From positions 1 through 63,000 of the forward strand of contig CAMYJX010000057.1 of the NCBI GenBank assembly GCA_947258825.1: 63,000 bases of DNA. The letters run 5' to 3'. Below, one piece after another: positions 1-7,779 of the stretch. The notes beneath the pieces are model-generated. The model did no database searches. It had not been told where the DNA came from and saw only the letters and a list, made by a program, of their open reading frames with translations. The position numbers were made by a program, and so were the translations under genes. Positions within the stretch are counted from its first letter, which is position 1. Each line of letters starts with the position of its first letter. The DNA is from an uncultured Pseudomonadales bacterium (GTDB lineage: Bacteria; Pseudomonadota; Gammaproteobacteria; Pseudomonadales; Azotimanducaceae).

Positions 1-438
1 GAGGATGCCGAGGCCCGGGCAGAGGAGCGATTCGTTTCCACGGATGCAGATGGCAACGGCGAAATCAGCCGTGAGGAGTTCCAGGCGGCACCCGGGCGAC
101 GCCACCACCGACGTTGGGGCGGTCATCATGGCCAGGGTCGAAGCCCCGAACAGCGAGCGGCGAAGGATGAGCAGCTGTTCATCGCTCTGGACAAGAACGG
201 CGACGGTCTTCTGTCAACCGAGGAGTTCAGCACCCGAGAGATGCGCACCGCGGGCCGCGCCATGAAGCGCGAACAGAGGTTCAATGATCTGGATGCGGAC
301 GGTAACGGCGTGCTGACCCGGGATGAGATGCCCGACATGCCCGCCATGCTGCGCGCCATGGATACCGATGGCGACGGCGTTGTCACCAGCGAGGAAGCTC
401 TGCTGCATCATAAGCCTGGCGGGCCCACCGACAGCTGA
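1..438 (+). CDS. EF-hand calcium-binding protein, 5' end outside window
   Basis: The reading frame is open from the first base to a TGA at 436-438, so the N-terminus lies outside the window. Four EF-hand loops with regular Asp/Asn spacing can be read: DADGNGEISREE near residues 15-26, then DKNGDGLLSTEE, DADGNGVLTRDE and DTDGDGVVTSEE. Between the first and second is a His/Arg/Gly-rich linker. Proteins of this kind are usually secreted or periplasmic Ca2+ binders; the signal peptide would be upstream and cannot be seen. An ECF sigma gene follows almost directly, and EF-hand genes often sit beside sigma / anti-sigma / metal-sensor genes, so a role in the same envelope stress regulon is an inference. 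Confidence 0.85.
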   Translation, partial: EDAEARAEERFVSTDADGNGEISREEFQAAPGRRHHRRWGGHHGQGRSPEQRAAKDEQLFIALDKNGDGLLSTEEFSTREMRTAGRAMKREQRFNDLDADGNGVLTRDEMPDMPAMLRAMDTDGDGVVTSEEALLHHKPGGPTDS

Positions 439-451
439 ACCGCAGCAGCAG

Positions 452-1021
452 GTGGCCGAGCCCAGTGATGACGATCTGATGCAAGCTGTCAGCGCAGGTG
501 ATCAGGCGGCATTCAACCGCCTGGTGAATCGACATCTACCCGCACTGCATCGCTATCTGACGCATCTGGCCGGATCGGCCGCCGACGGCGACGAGCTCTC
601 CCAGGAGGCATTTCTGCGGGTCTGGCAATCGGCCAACAGCTTCCAGTCTGGAAAAGCCCGTTTTACCACCTGGCTGCACCGCATCGCACACAACCTCTAT
701 ATCGACGAGATACGCAAGCGCCGAACCGTCGATCTGCCGGAAGACGTGATGGTCATCGACGAGGATCCCGGTCCCGAGCAGCAAGCGCTGCTCGGTCAGG
801 AGCGAAGGGTGCTGCTGCAAGCGCTTTCGGAGCTGCCGGAGGCACAACGTTCAGCTCTGCTGCTCTGTCGGGTGCAGGGATTTTCCAACCAGGAGGCGGC
901 TGCAATCCTGGATACCGGCGTACGCGCGGTGGAATCGCTGCTGGCCCGGGCACGACGGGGGTTACGCCGGCGCCTCGGCACCTCGTTTCGATCAGATGAC
1001 ACAGATGCGGGGCAGCCGTGA
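452..1021 (+). CDS. ECF-type RNA polymerase sigma factor
   Basis: About 189 aa if translation starts at the GTG at 452. This start gives the usual short acidic N-terminus (VAEPSDDDLMQAV) before sigma region 2; ATG 479 is a possible later start, and no strong ribosome site supports either. Region 2 spans about residues 23-90, with the DELSQEAFLRVWQ segment and the -10-recognition part FTTWLHRIAHNLYIDEIRKR. Region 4 covers about 125-178, with LPEAQRSALLL and a helix-turn-helix (GFSNQEAAAILDTGVRAVES). The stop codon overlaps the GTG of the next frame (GTGA), the coupling expected for a sigma / anti-sigma pair. The anti-sigma gene is truncated (next entry), so control of this sigma factor may be lost. 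Confidence 0.88.
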   Translation: MAEPSDDDLMQAVSAGDQAAFNRLVNRHLPALHRYLTHLAGSAADGDELSQEAFLRVWQSANSFQSGKARFTTWLHRIAHNLYIDEIRKRRTVDLPEDVMVIDEDPGPEQQALLGQERRVLLQALSELPEAQRSALLLCRVQGFSNQEAAAILDTGVRAVESLLARARRGLRRRLGTSFRSDDTDAGQP

Positions 1022-1200
1022 AAGCTATGGACGAACACAGTTTCGAAGAGGCCCTGGACCGCTGGGGAGCGAATCTCCACGACTGGCCAGAGGAGGACCG
1101 GCAGGCAGCTGAGGCGCTGCTGGCGCAGTCGAAGGTCGCTGAATCACTTCTGAAAACGGAGCGCAGCATCGATGCCACTTTGTCTACGCTCCGACAGCAC
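1018..1200 (+). pseudogene. Anti-sigma factor, N-terminal fragment only
   Basis: Starts at GTG 1018 (overlapping the sigma stop as GTGA) or ATG 1027. The first ~60 residues read DEHSFEEALDRWGANLHDWP followed by EEDRQAAEALLAQ and a second similar helix. This is the N-terminal cytoplasmic pattern of anti-sigma proteins paired with ECF factors (ring of W, P and AEALLA). No transmembrane helix or C-terminal domain follows. From about 1185-1200 the sequence becomes the antisense of an mgtE gene. The frame stays open to 1758 by chance, so an automated call would report one 246-aa fusion protein. I treat the anti-sigma part as a remnant. Confidence 0.65.
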
Positions 1201-1428
1201 GTCGCCTTCAACGGTGGCCGGGCGAAGCCTGAGCAGCGCCCTTCGATTGGCCGACCCAATCTGTTCCAGCAAGTCGGCGATGTCGGCGGGGTGCAGCGGT
1301 TCGAGCAACAGGGCCAGTTGCGGTTCGTCGCGCGCCTCGACGGCGTCGAGCACCGCTTCGGCCAGATCGCGGTCGAGGCTGAAGTCGGGCTCAGCCAGAT
1401 CCTCGCGCTCGATTTGATCCTCAGCCAT
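1189..1428 (-). pseudogene. mgtE: mgtE magnesium transporter, 5' fragment, inverted insertion
   Basis: On the minus strand an ATG at 1428 is preceded by a strong ribosome site (GGAGGAG about 7 nt upstream). It opens a frame whose first ~80 residues match the cytoplasmic MgtE N-domain: an acidic leader, DRDLAEAVLDAVEARDEPQL, the hallmark LEPLHPADIADLLEQI, RRALLRLRP and EGDVLSE. After residue ~80 the similarity stops, near 1189, and the frame closes at 1144. The CBS domains and five-helix Mg2+ channel are absent. MgtE is a Mg2+ channel gated by its N and CBS domains; this fragment cannot transport. It lies head-on between two fragments of a plus-strand sigma-factor operon, which points to an insertion with deletion, or to a chimeric read or assembly. 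Confidence 0.7.
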
Positions 1429-1440
1429 GTCTGCTCCTCC

Positions 1441-1758
1441 GCCTCGCCCGCGTCACAGGCGAACATTCGCGACGCGCTTGACTCCGACCCCTACGATCCG
1501 GTGGAACTCGAGCGTGCGCTCGGCGAGTTTCGCGCGGCCCTGCTGGCAAGCCAGGAGCACAGCCACCGGGCGCTGATCCGGTTGGCGTCCGACATGTCGC
1601 CGGACGAGCGGAACCAGATGATACAGGCCATGAGCTGGAAGCCCGGTCGTCACCGGAACCCTCCGCCGGCTCACCGGCGACCACCGGGAGCTCACCACGA
1701 AGCCCCTCCTGCAAGAGAAAGCGCGGAAGGAAGAGCAGAAGAAAGATCCGGGCCATGA
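1441..1758 (+). pseudogene. Periplasmic heavy-metal-sensor-like protein, C-terminal fragment
   Basis: Right of the mgtE fragment the plus-strand frame reads ANIRDALDSDPYDPVELERA, then LGEFRAALLASQEHSHRALI and RLASDMSPDERNQM. This helical pattern, with a DPxDPxxLExAL segment and LSPDER near the end, fits the C-terminal half of periplasmic heavy-metal sensor / Spy-CpxP-like proteins found next to ECF sigma and anti-sigma genes. The N-terminal membrane anchor and first half are missing. The last ~40 residues are Pro/Arg/Ala-rich and may be a genuine tail. The left boundary is approximate: it lies right of the mgtE ribosome site (about 1437). No start codon of its own is evident. Confidence 0.5.
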
Positions 1759-1835
1759 GCAGTAACTGACGGCGTGAGTGCGGATCGAAGCAGTCCTGCC
1801 CCGGATGTAAAGTCCGGGTGTTAACATAGCGTCTC

Positions 1836-2489
1836 ATGCAACCCATTCGGCCTGCGGAGCCCGGATTCTTGTTGGAAGAAACTTCAGGCGGATCATCGAC
1901 CGGCAAGGAACTGGATCAGTTCATCGAGCACACGCTCAAAGCCTATCCCCGTCTGGAACGGTGGTATGACCCGGAGTGGCGCTCACCCTGCGAGTACGGC
2001 GCCCCGTTCAGAAACGCTCAAGGCGAGCAGCGCATACTATGGCGGCCGTTCAAGCGATCAGAACCCGGCTATCGGGACCTCGCAGGGCTGGAACGCGCTC
2101 TTGAGCTGTCGCTGCATCCGGATATCAAGGCGTACTACGGTGCCTACTGGTCCGGCGGCCTGGAGGCCGAAGCGCCAGAGGGCCACGTCAGCCTGATCCT
2201 GCTGTGGAACGAAGAGGACGCTGCAAGGCTGGTGGAAAACCTGATCGGCCACGCGCTGGCCAAACGCCAGTCCCGCAGCCCATTTACCGTGTTTTTTGCC
2301 TGCACAGAGCCCGACGCCGAAGAATTTCTCAGCATCGACAACGAAACCGGACAGGTGCTGCTGGAAAAACCGGGACGTAAACCACTGCGCATCGTGGCCG
2401 AAAACCTGGGTCAGTTTCTGCAGACTCTGGTCCCTGCCGATCCGGAGGTCGCCCTGGACGGCCATAGGGCTGAAGGCCTGTGGGTTTGA
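1836..2489 (+). CDS. syd: Syd, SecY-interacting protein
   Basis: 217 aa; E. coli Syd is 181 aa, and the extra length is mostly an N-terminal extension before [20 protein letters not shown]. Family features are visible: [13 protein letters not shown], the [20 protein letters not shown] core, a strand rich in [20 protein letters not shown], and [17 protein letters not shown] near the C-terminus. Syd is a peripheral cytoplasmic protein that binds SecY and is thought to monitor proper SecYEG assembly. No ribosome site is obvious before ATG 1836. The gene ends 28 bp before the aroA start and could be co-transcribed with it. Confidence 0.88.
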   Translation: MQPIRPAEPGFLLEETSGGSSTGKELDQFIEHTLKAYPRLERWYDPEWRSPCEYGAPFRNAQGEQRILWRPFKRSEPGYRDLAGLERALELSLHPDIKAYYGAYWSGGLEAEAPEGHVSLILLWNEEDAARLVENLIGHALAKRQSRSPFTVFFACTEPDAEEFLSIDNETGQVLLEKPGRKPLRIVAENLGQFLQTLVPADPEVALDGHRAEGLWV

Positions 2490-2517
2490 TGCAGGCACGT
2501 TACTTGGGTGCGCGGCC

Positions 2518-3798
2518 GTGAAAAGGCTGCGCCTGGCGCCCGTCCAGCAGGTCTCCGGGAATCTGAAGCTCCCCGGATCGAAAAGCATTTCCAATCGGGC
2601 GCTGCTGCTTGCCGCTCTGGCGGAAGGCTCTACCCGTCTCGAAAACCTGCTGGACAGCGAAGACACCCGCTACATGCGGACGGCGCTGGAACAACTCGGC
2701 GTCCCGGTGGTGCACAGCGGGGACATCTGGACGGTAGCCGGACGGGGCGGGCCGCTGGTGACAGAAGACGCCCATCACGAGCTGTTTCTGGGTCTGGCAG
2801 GAACGGCATTCCGACCCCTCACCGCCGCCCTTACCCTAGGCCGGGGCACTTTCGTCCTCGACGGCACGGAACGCATGCGCGAGCGGCCGGTCGGAGACCT
2901 GGTGGACGCGCTGCGTCAGCTGGGCGCATCCATCCGTTACCTTGGCGCCGAAGGATATCCGCCTTTGGCGGTGGTCGGCACGGGTCTGGCAGGGGGCACG
3001 GCGAGCATAAGAGGCAACGTGTCCAGCCAGTTCCTGACCTCGCTGCTGCTTTCAGCGCCACTTGCCGGCGGTCCCGTTCGGGTTAACGTCCAGGGCGAGC
3101 AGGTATCCAAACCCTACCTGGAAATCACCCTGCAGATGATGGCCCGGTTCGGCGCCCAGGTACGTCACGAGGATTACCAGCGTTTCGAAGTCAGCCCCGA
3201 TACTTACCGAACGCCTGGACACTATCTGGTGGAAGGAGACGCGTCCTCCGCTTCCTATTTTCTGGCTGCGGGCGCAGTCCGCGGACCGGGCGTGACGGTT
3301 TACGGAATCGGCGAGGACAGCGTGCAGGGCGATGTAGCCTTTGTGGATGTCCTGGCTTCCATGGGAGCCATGGTGACCAAACATGCCGACCGCATCAGGA
3401 TCTCCCCCGGTCCGCAGCCGCTGAGGGCTGTGGACGTGGACCTCAATCACATACCGGACGCCGCCATGACTCTGGCCGTTCTGGCTCTGTTCGCCGAAGG
3501 GACCACCCACATCCGTAACATCGGCAATTGGCGGGTAAAGGAAACCGACCGGCTCCATGCCATGTCAACCGAGCTGCGCAAAGTCGGTGCCCGAGTGGAA
3601 GAAGGAGCGGACTTTCTTCGCGTGACGCCGCCAGACAGCTTTGCCTGCGCCGAGATCGAAACCTACGGCGATCACCGCATGGCAATGTGTTTTTCCCTGG
3701 TGTCGCTGGCGGGCGTTGCCGTCACGATCCTGGATCCAGACTGTGTAAGCAAGACGTTCCCCGACTATTTTCAACGCTTTCAGTCGCTTGCGTCTTGA
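2518..3798 (+). CDS. aroA: 5-enolpyruvylshikimate-3-phosphate synthase
   Basis: Sixth step of the shikimate pathway: shikimate-3-phosphate plus PEP gives EPSP. The GTG at 2518 gives 426 aa (E. coli AroA 427) starting [20 protein letters not shown]. The longer open frame upstream reads out-of-frame through syd and is not used. Visible motifs are [15 protein letters not shown] with Lys22, [17 protein letters not shown], the [15 protein letters not shown] region and [13 protein letters not shown] with the catalytic-site KETDR. The PEP-site loop reads [13 protein letters not shown] instead of the common LFLGNAGTAMRPL; the Gly of class I enzymes is kept, but Asn is Leu and Met is Phe. aroB and aroK lie at 23-24.7 kb. 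The 3' end overlaps the convergent TetR gene by 19 bp. Confidence 0.96.
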   Translation: MKRLRLAPVQQVSGNLKLPGSKSISNRALLLAALAEGSTRLENLLDSEDTRYMRTALEQLGVPVVHSGDIWTVAGRGGPLVTEDAHHELFLGLAGTAFRPLTAALTLGRGTFVLDGTERMRERPVGDLVDALRQLGASIRYLGAEGYPPLAVVGTGLAGGTASIRGNVSSQFLTSLLLSAPLAGGPVRVNVQGEQVSKPYLEITLQMMARFGAQVRHEDYQRFEVSPDTYRTPGHYLVEGDASSASYFLAAGAVRGPGVTVYGIGEDSVQGDVAFVDVLASMGAMVTKHADRIRISPGPQPLRAVDVDLNHIPDAAMTLAVLALFAEGTTHIRNIGNWRVKETDRLHAMSTELRKVGARVEEGADFLRVTPPDSFACAEIETYGDHRMAMCFSLVSLAGVAVTILDPDCVSKTFPDYFQRFQSLAS

Positions 3799-4433
3799 GC
3801 GGAATCCCCGGCGGGGACGGAAGAAATGGCAGGCTTCAGCCGGACTCTCGGCTTCGGGTGATCGGCAATCTCACCAGGCGCCATCGAGGCCAACAAGCCG
3901 GTAATTGCCGAAAGGCTGCCGTTTTCACGCCCACCGCCCCCGTGCGCCCGCTCCAGAACGACGTGAGCCATGAGCATGCGTGCCAGCAGGGTGACGTCCA
4001 GATCTCCCGGTAGCCTGTCTTGCCGTTGCAGAGATTCCAGGGCAACCCGCAATCCCTCAGCACCCAGCTCGCCATCGGCCGTTTCGGATTCTTCTACCGG
4101 CTCCAGCAAACGCCAGATCAAAAGGCGAGCCAGGGTCTGGTCCAACTGGCGCAAGAGCTGTTTCAGCTGTTCGTCCGGGCTGCCGCCCACACTGGTCAGC
4201 CCGGTCAACCGCTCGGCAAGCACCGCGCCGTAAAGGTCCTGCTTGTCACCGAAGTAGTGATACAGCATGCGCTTGTTGATGCGCGCGCTGCGGGCAATGC
4301 GGTCCACGCGCGCGCCGGCAAAGCCAACGGAGGCAAACTCGGCAGCACCGGCGTCGAGAATCCGTCGCCGCGCGGCATCCGGATCACGCCTTGCGGATGT
4401 TGGCGGCGAAGCGTCTTCGCTCGAAATATCCAT
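3780..4433 (-). CDS. TetR/AcrR-family transcriptional regulator
   Basis: 217 aa. The N-terminal helix-turn-helix lies at about residues 22-65 ([20 protein letters not shown], then [21 protein letters not shown]), the standard TetR DNA-binding pattern with the YHYF recognition-helix end. The C-terminal ligand domain is helical and has no recognisable effector class. The nearest upstream minus-strand gene is ogt, about 230 bp away. A near-perfect TAAC-N6-GTTA palindrome lies 17 nt upstream of its ATG, so autoregulation is likely. The 3' end overlaps aroA tail-to-tail. The target genes are unknown, since nothing adjacent looks like a typical TetR-controlled efflux or catabolic operon. Confidence 0.9.
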   Translation of the reverse strand: MDISSEDASPPTSARRDPDAARRRILDAGAAEFASVGFAGARVDRIARSARINKRMLYHYFGDKQDLYGAVLAERLTGLTSVGGSPDEQLKQLLRQLDQTLARLLIWRLLEPVEESETADGELGAEGLRVALESLQRQDRLPGDLDVTLLARMLMAHVVLERAHGGGGRENGSLSAITGLLASMAPGEIADHPKPRVRLKPAISSVPAGDSAQDASD

Positions 4434-4449
4434 TTAGTTACTACTTATA

Positions 4450-4463
4450 TAACTATCTAGTTA
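4450..4463. promoter_or_regulatory. Candidate TetR operator 1 (TAAC-N6-GTTA)
   Basis: TAACTATCTAGTTA lies inside a 16-bp near-palindrome (4451-4466, AACTATCTAGTTAGTT, 14 of 16 positions symmetric) in a very AT-rich stretch immediately upstream of the TetR start at 4433. The position would block transcription of the regulator itself. Assignment is by symmetry and location only. Confidence 0.45.
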
Positions 4464-4558
4464 GTTATTAGTAAAAGACGGCCTTCGTCCTTCAAAAGCC
4501 AGGTTTTGCGCGACTCTCCAGCAACTCACCAGCAAAGAGAAGGGGCAGCCCCGAAGAG

Positions 4559-4572
4559 TAACCGATCAGTTA
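4559..4572. promoter_or_regulatory. Candidate TetR operator 2 (TAAC-N6-GTTA)
   Basis: TAACCGATCAGTTA repeats the TAAC-N6-GTTA layout of the site at 4450, 109 bp further on; the surrounding 16 bp are again 14/16 symmetric. The rest of 4434-4660 has no supported gene: only a short GGATAGGC duplication near 4611-4624 and AT-rich promoter-like sequence were seen. Confidence 0.35.
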
Positions 4573-4661
4573 CCAATTGTCATGCAGCGATCTTAGTAAA
4601 AGGAGCGGATAGGCGGATAGGCGGCAATCGGGTCGAGCTCGGATCTCAAGCAGCGCCAGTG

Positions 4662-4678
4662 CTCAGGCTACGCCTGAG
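4662..4678 (-). terminator. Hairpin at the 3' end of ogt
   Basis: CTCAGGC-TAC-GCCTGAG forms a perfect 7-bp stem with a 3-nt loop. The ogt stop codon (4663-4665) is inside the stem. No T-tract follows on the minus strand, so this is at best a weak or Rho-assisted terminator. Confidence 0.35.
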
Positions 4679-5163
4679 GTCGAAAACAGACCGGAGTGGC
4701 GACGCTCCAGATCGAGCAGATAGCGTTTGACCTCCAGCCCGCCGCCGAAGCCCGTCAACGCACCACCACTGCCAATGACGCGATGACAGGGAATGACGAT
4801 GGGCAGCGGATTGCTGCCATTGGCACCCCCCACCGCTCGAACGGCCGTGGGATTTCCAATCGCAGTCGCTATGTCCTGGTAGCTGCGGGTCTGGCCGTAA
4901 GGAATTTCCTGCAACGCCGCAAGCACCCGACCCTGAAACGCCGTCACATCTGGGGCCAGGGACAGGTTGAAGTCCTGTCGCTGGCCGGCAAAGTAGGCGC
5001 GCAGCTGCAGCTTGGTTGCCTTGAAAGGCCCGTCACGCCGCTCCCAGCCCGGGTCAGCGCCGCGGGCCTTACGACCGGTGGAAAATCGGATGTGCTTGAG
5101 GCTGCCTTGCTCCGCAGCCAGCAAAAGCTGACCAACGGGGCTGTCCATGTAGGTGTAGATCAT
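4663..5163 (-). CDS. ogt: Methylated-DNA--protein-cysteine methyltransferase
   Basis: 166 aa. Suicide repair protein that moves the alkyl group from O6-alkylguanine to its own cysteine. The active-site motif IPCHRVIG is present with Cys126, preceded by VGGANGSNPLPI and by the DNA-binding segment FQGRVLAALQEIPYGQTRSY (helix-turn-helix with the Arg finger). The N-terminal domain is the small Ogt-type one. The start has a strong ribosome site (AGGGAGGAAA) a few bases before ATG 5163. It lies 47 bp downstream of the Ada-AlkA fusion gene on the same strand, so the two probably form an alkylation-repair operon. Confidence 0.93.
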   Translation of the reverse strand: MIYTYMDSPVGQLLLAAEQGSLKHIRFSTGRKARGADPGWERRDGPFKATKLQLRAYFAGQRQDFNLSLAPDVTAFQGRVLAALQEIPYGQTRSYQDIATAIGNPTAVRAVGGANGSNPLPIVIPCHRVIGSGGALTGFGGGLEVKRYLLDLERRHSGLFSTSGVA

Positions 5164-5210
5164 CGTGATTTCCTCCCTTTGAAAGGCTTTGCCAGGCTTT
5201 CAGCACTTCT

Positions 5211-6629
5211 TCAGGCCGCGGCCCTCAGCAGCTCCGAGCGCTTCCACAGATACATGACCGCGTAGGAGCGCCAGGGTTGCCAGGCAGCAGAGATGCGTCG
5301 CGCCTGGCCGGGCGTGGTCCCCAGCACCTTGAGCACCACCCAGTCGCTGTGCGGAAAAGCATCCGGGTCTTTGGCGATCCGCATGCCGATGTAGGCCGCT
5401 GTCCAGGGACCAATTCCGGGAATGTCACAGAGCCTTGCGCTCAGCGCCAGCGCATCTGCCCCGTCATCCAGGGTCAGATCGCCCCCCGCCACCAGGGCCG
5501 CGAGGCTGCTGATGGCTTGTCCACGTCGGCCGGGCATGCCGATTTCCGCCGGCACGGCGCCACTGAGCGCCGCTGCAGAGGGAAACCCACCGTCACCGTA
5601 GGTTTCCATCAGGCGTCGGCTGAGCGACGTCGCCCTGTCCACGCTTACCTGCTGTCCCAGCACCGCGCGCACCGCGGTCTCGAACCCGTCCCAGGCGCCC
5701 GGCACGCGCAATCCCGGGCTGCTTCGAACCACCTCAGCCAGCCGGGGATCCCGCGACAGATGGTCATCTACCACACTGGAATCCGCATCGAGATCAAACA
5801 CCCGGCGCACCCGGGCAATCACATCGGCCAGATCGATGTTCGGATCTTCAGGAACCGAAAGTACGAGCGCGTTTTCTTCAGCAGTGACGTTGATCCAATG
5901 GTACCCGCCGCGCCGATCGACAAAGCGACGCCGATAACCACTGGCGTCCACCTCCTCGAGACCCGGCAGCGCCCGGCGGCGCAGAAAAGAAAAAACCCAC
6001 TCGGCGTTGTAGGGCAGCCGGAACGGCAGTCGAAACCGCAGCGATCCAGCCTCGGACGGCGCCCTGCCGCGCCGCGCCGCCCTGAGTGCCCTCGGGCTCC
6101 GGCCATAGACCTTCAGCATGTCGTCGTTGAACCGGCGAATGCTGCCATAACCTGCCTGCAGCGCGATCTGCGCCAGGGGCGCATCGCTGTCGTCGATGAG
6201 TCGCTTGGCAAGCTGGCGGCGTCGAGTCTGGGCAAGGCTTTTTGGCGTAGCCCCCAGCTCTGCTCTGAAAAGGCGGTTCATGTGCCGCTGGCTCACACCC
6301 AGGCGATGGGCGAGCTGCGTCGTCTGCGCTCGATCCAGCAGGCCGCTGTCAATGAGCCGCAACCCCCGCAGGACCGAACGACTGCCGATGCACCACTCGG
6401 GCAGACGAGCCGCATTCTCCGGCAGGCAGCGCCGGCAGGGCCTGAAACCCGCGTCCTGGGCGGCGGCGGCCGAGGGGTAGAAACGCACGTTCTCGCGGTC
6501 CGGCAACCGAGCCGGGCAGACCGGTCGACAGTAGATGCCCGTGGTGATCACGCCCACGAAAAAGCGCCCGTCAAAACGTGGGTCACGGGAAATGCGGGCT
6601 CGCTCACAGACCTGGGGTTCGGGCAACAC
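5211..6629 (-). CDS. Ada-type regulator fused to AlkA-type DNA glycosylase
   Basis: 472 aa, three parts in order. Residues ~12-75 are the Ada methyl-phosphotriester domain with the zinc/acceptor cysteines C34, C38, C65 and C68 (TGIYCRPVC and GFRPCRRC). Residues ~85-185 are an AraC-type helix-turn-helix (LAQIALQAGYGSIRRFNDDM, then YGRSPRALR). Residues ~200-470 are an AlkA N-domain and HhH-GPD glycosylase with IPGIGPWTAAYIGMR and an Asp in DAFPHSDW. The protein likely senses methylphosphotriesters, activates transcription and excises 3-methyladenine-type lesions. GTG 6629 has GGAG six bases upstream. The O6-alkylguanine transferase half of E. coli Ada is instead the separate ogt gene downstream. 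Confidence 0.92.
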   Translation of the reverse strand: MLPEPQVCERARISRDPRFDGRFFVGVITTGIYCRPVCPARLPDRENVRFYPSAAAAQDAGFRPCRRCLPENAARLPEWCIGSRSVLRGLRLIDSGLLDRAQTTQLAHRLGVSQRHMNRLFRAELGATPKSLAQTRRRQLAKRLIDDSDAPLAQIALQAGYGSIRRFNDDMLKVYGRSPRALRAARRGRAPSEAGSLRFRLPFRLPYNAEWVFSFLRRRALPGLEEVDASGYRRRFVDRRGGYHWINVTAEENALVLSVPEDPNIDLADVIARVRRVFDLDADSSVVDDHLSRDPRLAEVVRSSPGLRVPGAWDGFETAVRAVLGQQVSVDRATSLSRRLMETYGDGGFPSAAALSGAVPAEIGMPGRRGQAISSLAALVAGGDLTLDDGADALALSARLCDIPGIGPWTAAYIGMRIAKDPDAFPHSDWVVLKVLGTTPGQARRISAAWQPWRSYAVMYLWKRSELLRAAA

Positions 6630-6671
6630 GGGGCGCTCCGGGCTTCGCTCTCAACTTTCGACAGGAAACAC

Positions 6672-6677
6672 TATAAT
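6672..6677 (+). promoter_or_regulatory. Consensus -10 element upstream of the cupin gene
   Basis: A perfect TATAAT lies 38 bp before the GTG chosen for the next gene, in the divergent gap after the Ada-AlkA start. No good -35 hexamer is found at 16-18 bp, so the promoter call rests on the -10 alone. Confidence 0.4.
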
Positions 6678-6714
6678 CCGGCGCCTAGGAAAAAACTCGC
6701 CAGAACTGGACACT

Positions 6715-7779
6715 GTGCCGAACCTCCAGGATCCCGACTCAGACTTCACCGCCACCCTGAACGGCAACCATGTTCGCCTGGACGTACCTATTCGCCTGAT
6801 GCCCGTAAGCATTGCCAAGCCCTGGGGCAGGGAGATCTGGTATACGGGCATTGAGGCCCGGGGCGAGAGCCAGGTTCTGACCGATTCCGGCCCGTTGAAC
6901 CTTTCTCAGTATCTGCAGCTGGCGCCGGACCGGGTGTGCGGCAATCTGCCGCTCACGCTGCTGAAAATCCTGGAGCCGGATCCACAACCCGTGACGGGCG
7001 ACCTCTACTTCGAGCTGCACGAAGAGAAGGAGGAGGTCTACGTGGTGACCGAAATCGACCGCACCGCCTGGCCCGAGGGCAATGGCCAAATCCGTCTGGG
7101 CATGAGTCAGACCGCGCGTCGAGGGCACCGGAACGATCCCGATTTCCGGGCCGCCTATCTGAAAGCGGTAAAGGCCTACGAAAAAGTCCGGCGCACAATC
7201 GACGAGCAGGAATCGGCGCCAGCGCCGGAAGTAGCGGCTCGCGAGGTCGAGCTTCGCAAAGCCATGGAAGCCTTCACCGAGGTGCGCAGCGTGGCGACTG
7301 GCGACGTCATCGTCGTCCCCACGAGGCTGCCCCACGCTCTGCAGCACGGCGTCAGGGTCATTGAATTTCAGACGCCGACCTACGAACGAAACATCATTTC
7401 CTTTGCCCAGAAGGTGCTGACCCAGGATCATTGGGACAGCGAGAAGGCCATCGAGCGAATGCGACTGGACGCGCCGGCCAAAGCTGAAATCAGAACCCTG
7501 GCGAGCGGCATCGAAGCGGTGGCCGGATTGAAGGGTCTGGGCGTCTGGCGCATCTGCCTGGGCCGGGGAGCAACCATGCAGCTGCCCCCTCACCCCAGCT
7601 ACGCCATATGCATGGTGGTGACTGGCACCGTGAACCTCGGGCCGCTGATGCTGGAAGCTGAACAGGCGGCCTTAGTGCCGGGATGGCTGCTGCACGAGCC
7701 AGGAGCCAAGACTTCGTCGACCGTGACCAACCCGACCGATGTCGAAGCCATCATGCTGATTGCGGCAGCAGACCTGTGA
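6715..7779 (+). CDS. Class I mannose-6-phosphate isomerase-like cupin protein
   Basis: 354 aa from GTG 6715, chosen because the longer frame upstream runs antisense through the Ada-AlkA start and because TATAAT lies just before it. Type I phosphomannose isomerase signs are KPWGREIWYTG near residue 40, FELHEEKEEVYVVTEID (cupin metal-ligand strand), and a second cupin strand TRLPHALQHGVRVIEFQTPT with YERNIIS. The C-terminal part is another beta-rich domain. It may isomerise mannose-6-P/fructose-6-P or a related sugar phosphate; the substrate cannot be fixed from sequence. The stop overlaps the GTG of the metallophosphoesterase gene (GTGA), so the two were translationally coupled. Confidence 0.75.
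   Translation: MPNLQDPDSDFTATLNGNHVRLDVPIRLMPVSIAKPWGREIWYTGIEARGESQVLTDSGPLNLSQYLQLAPDRVCGNLPLTLLKILEPDPQPVTGDLYFELHEEKEEVYVVTEIDRTAWPEGNGQIRLGMSQTARRGHRNDPDFRAAYLKAVKAYEKVRRTIDEQESAPAPEVAAREVELRKAMEAFTEVRSVATGDVIVVPTRLPHALQHGVRVIEFQTPTYERNIISFAQKVLTQDHWDSEKAIERMRLDAPAKAEIRTLASGIEAVAGLKGLGVWRICLGRGATMQLPPHPSYAICMVVTGTVNLGPLMLEAEQAALVPGWLLHEPGAKTSSTVTNPTDVEAIMLIAAADL

Noticed and set aside
1018..1758. A single genuine 246-aa fusion protein
   Set aside because: The middle third is the reverse complement of an mgtE start with its own ribosome site, so the continuous frame is more likely accidental.
4506..4730. Short plus-strand frame in the TetR-ogt gap
   Set aside because: It overlaps the ogt 3' end, has low-complexity content and no ribosome site; the region is better read as regulatory DNA.
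5277..6854. 525-aa plus-strand frame
   Set aside because: It is antisense to the Ada-AlkA fusion and has no recognisable domain; GC-rich codon use keeps the opposite strand open.
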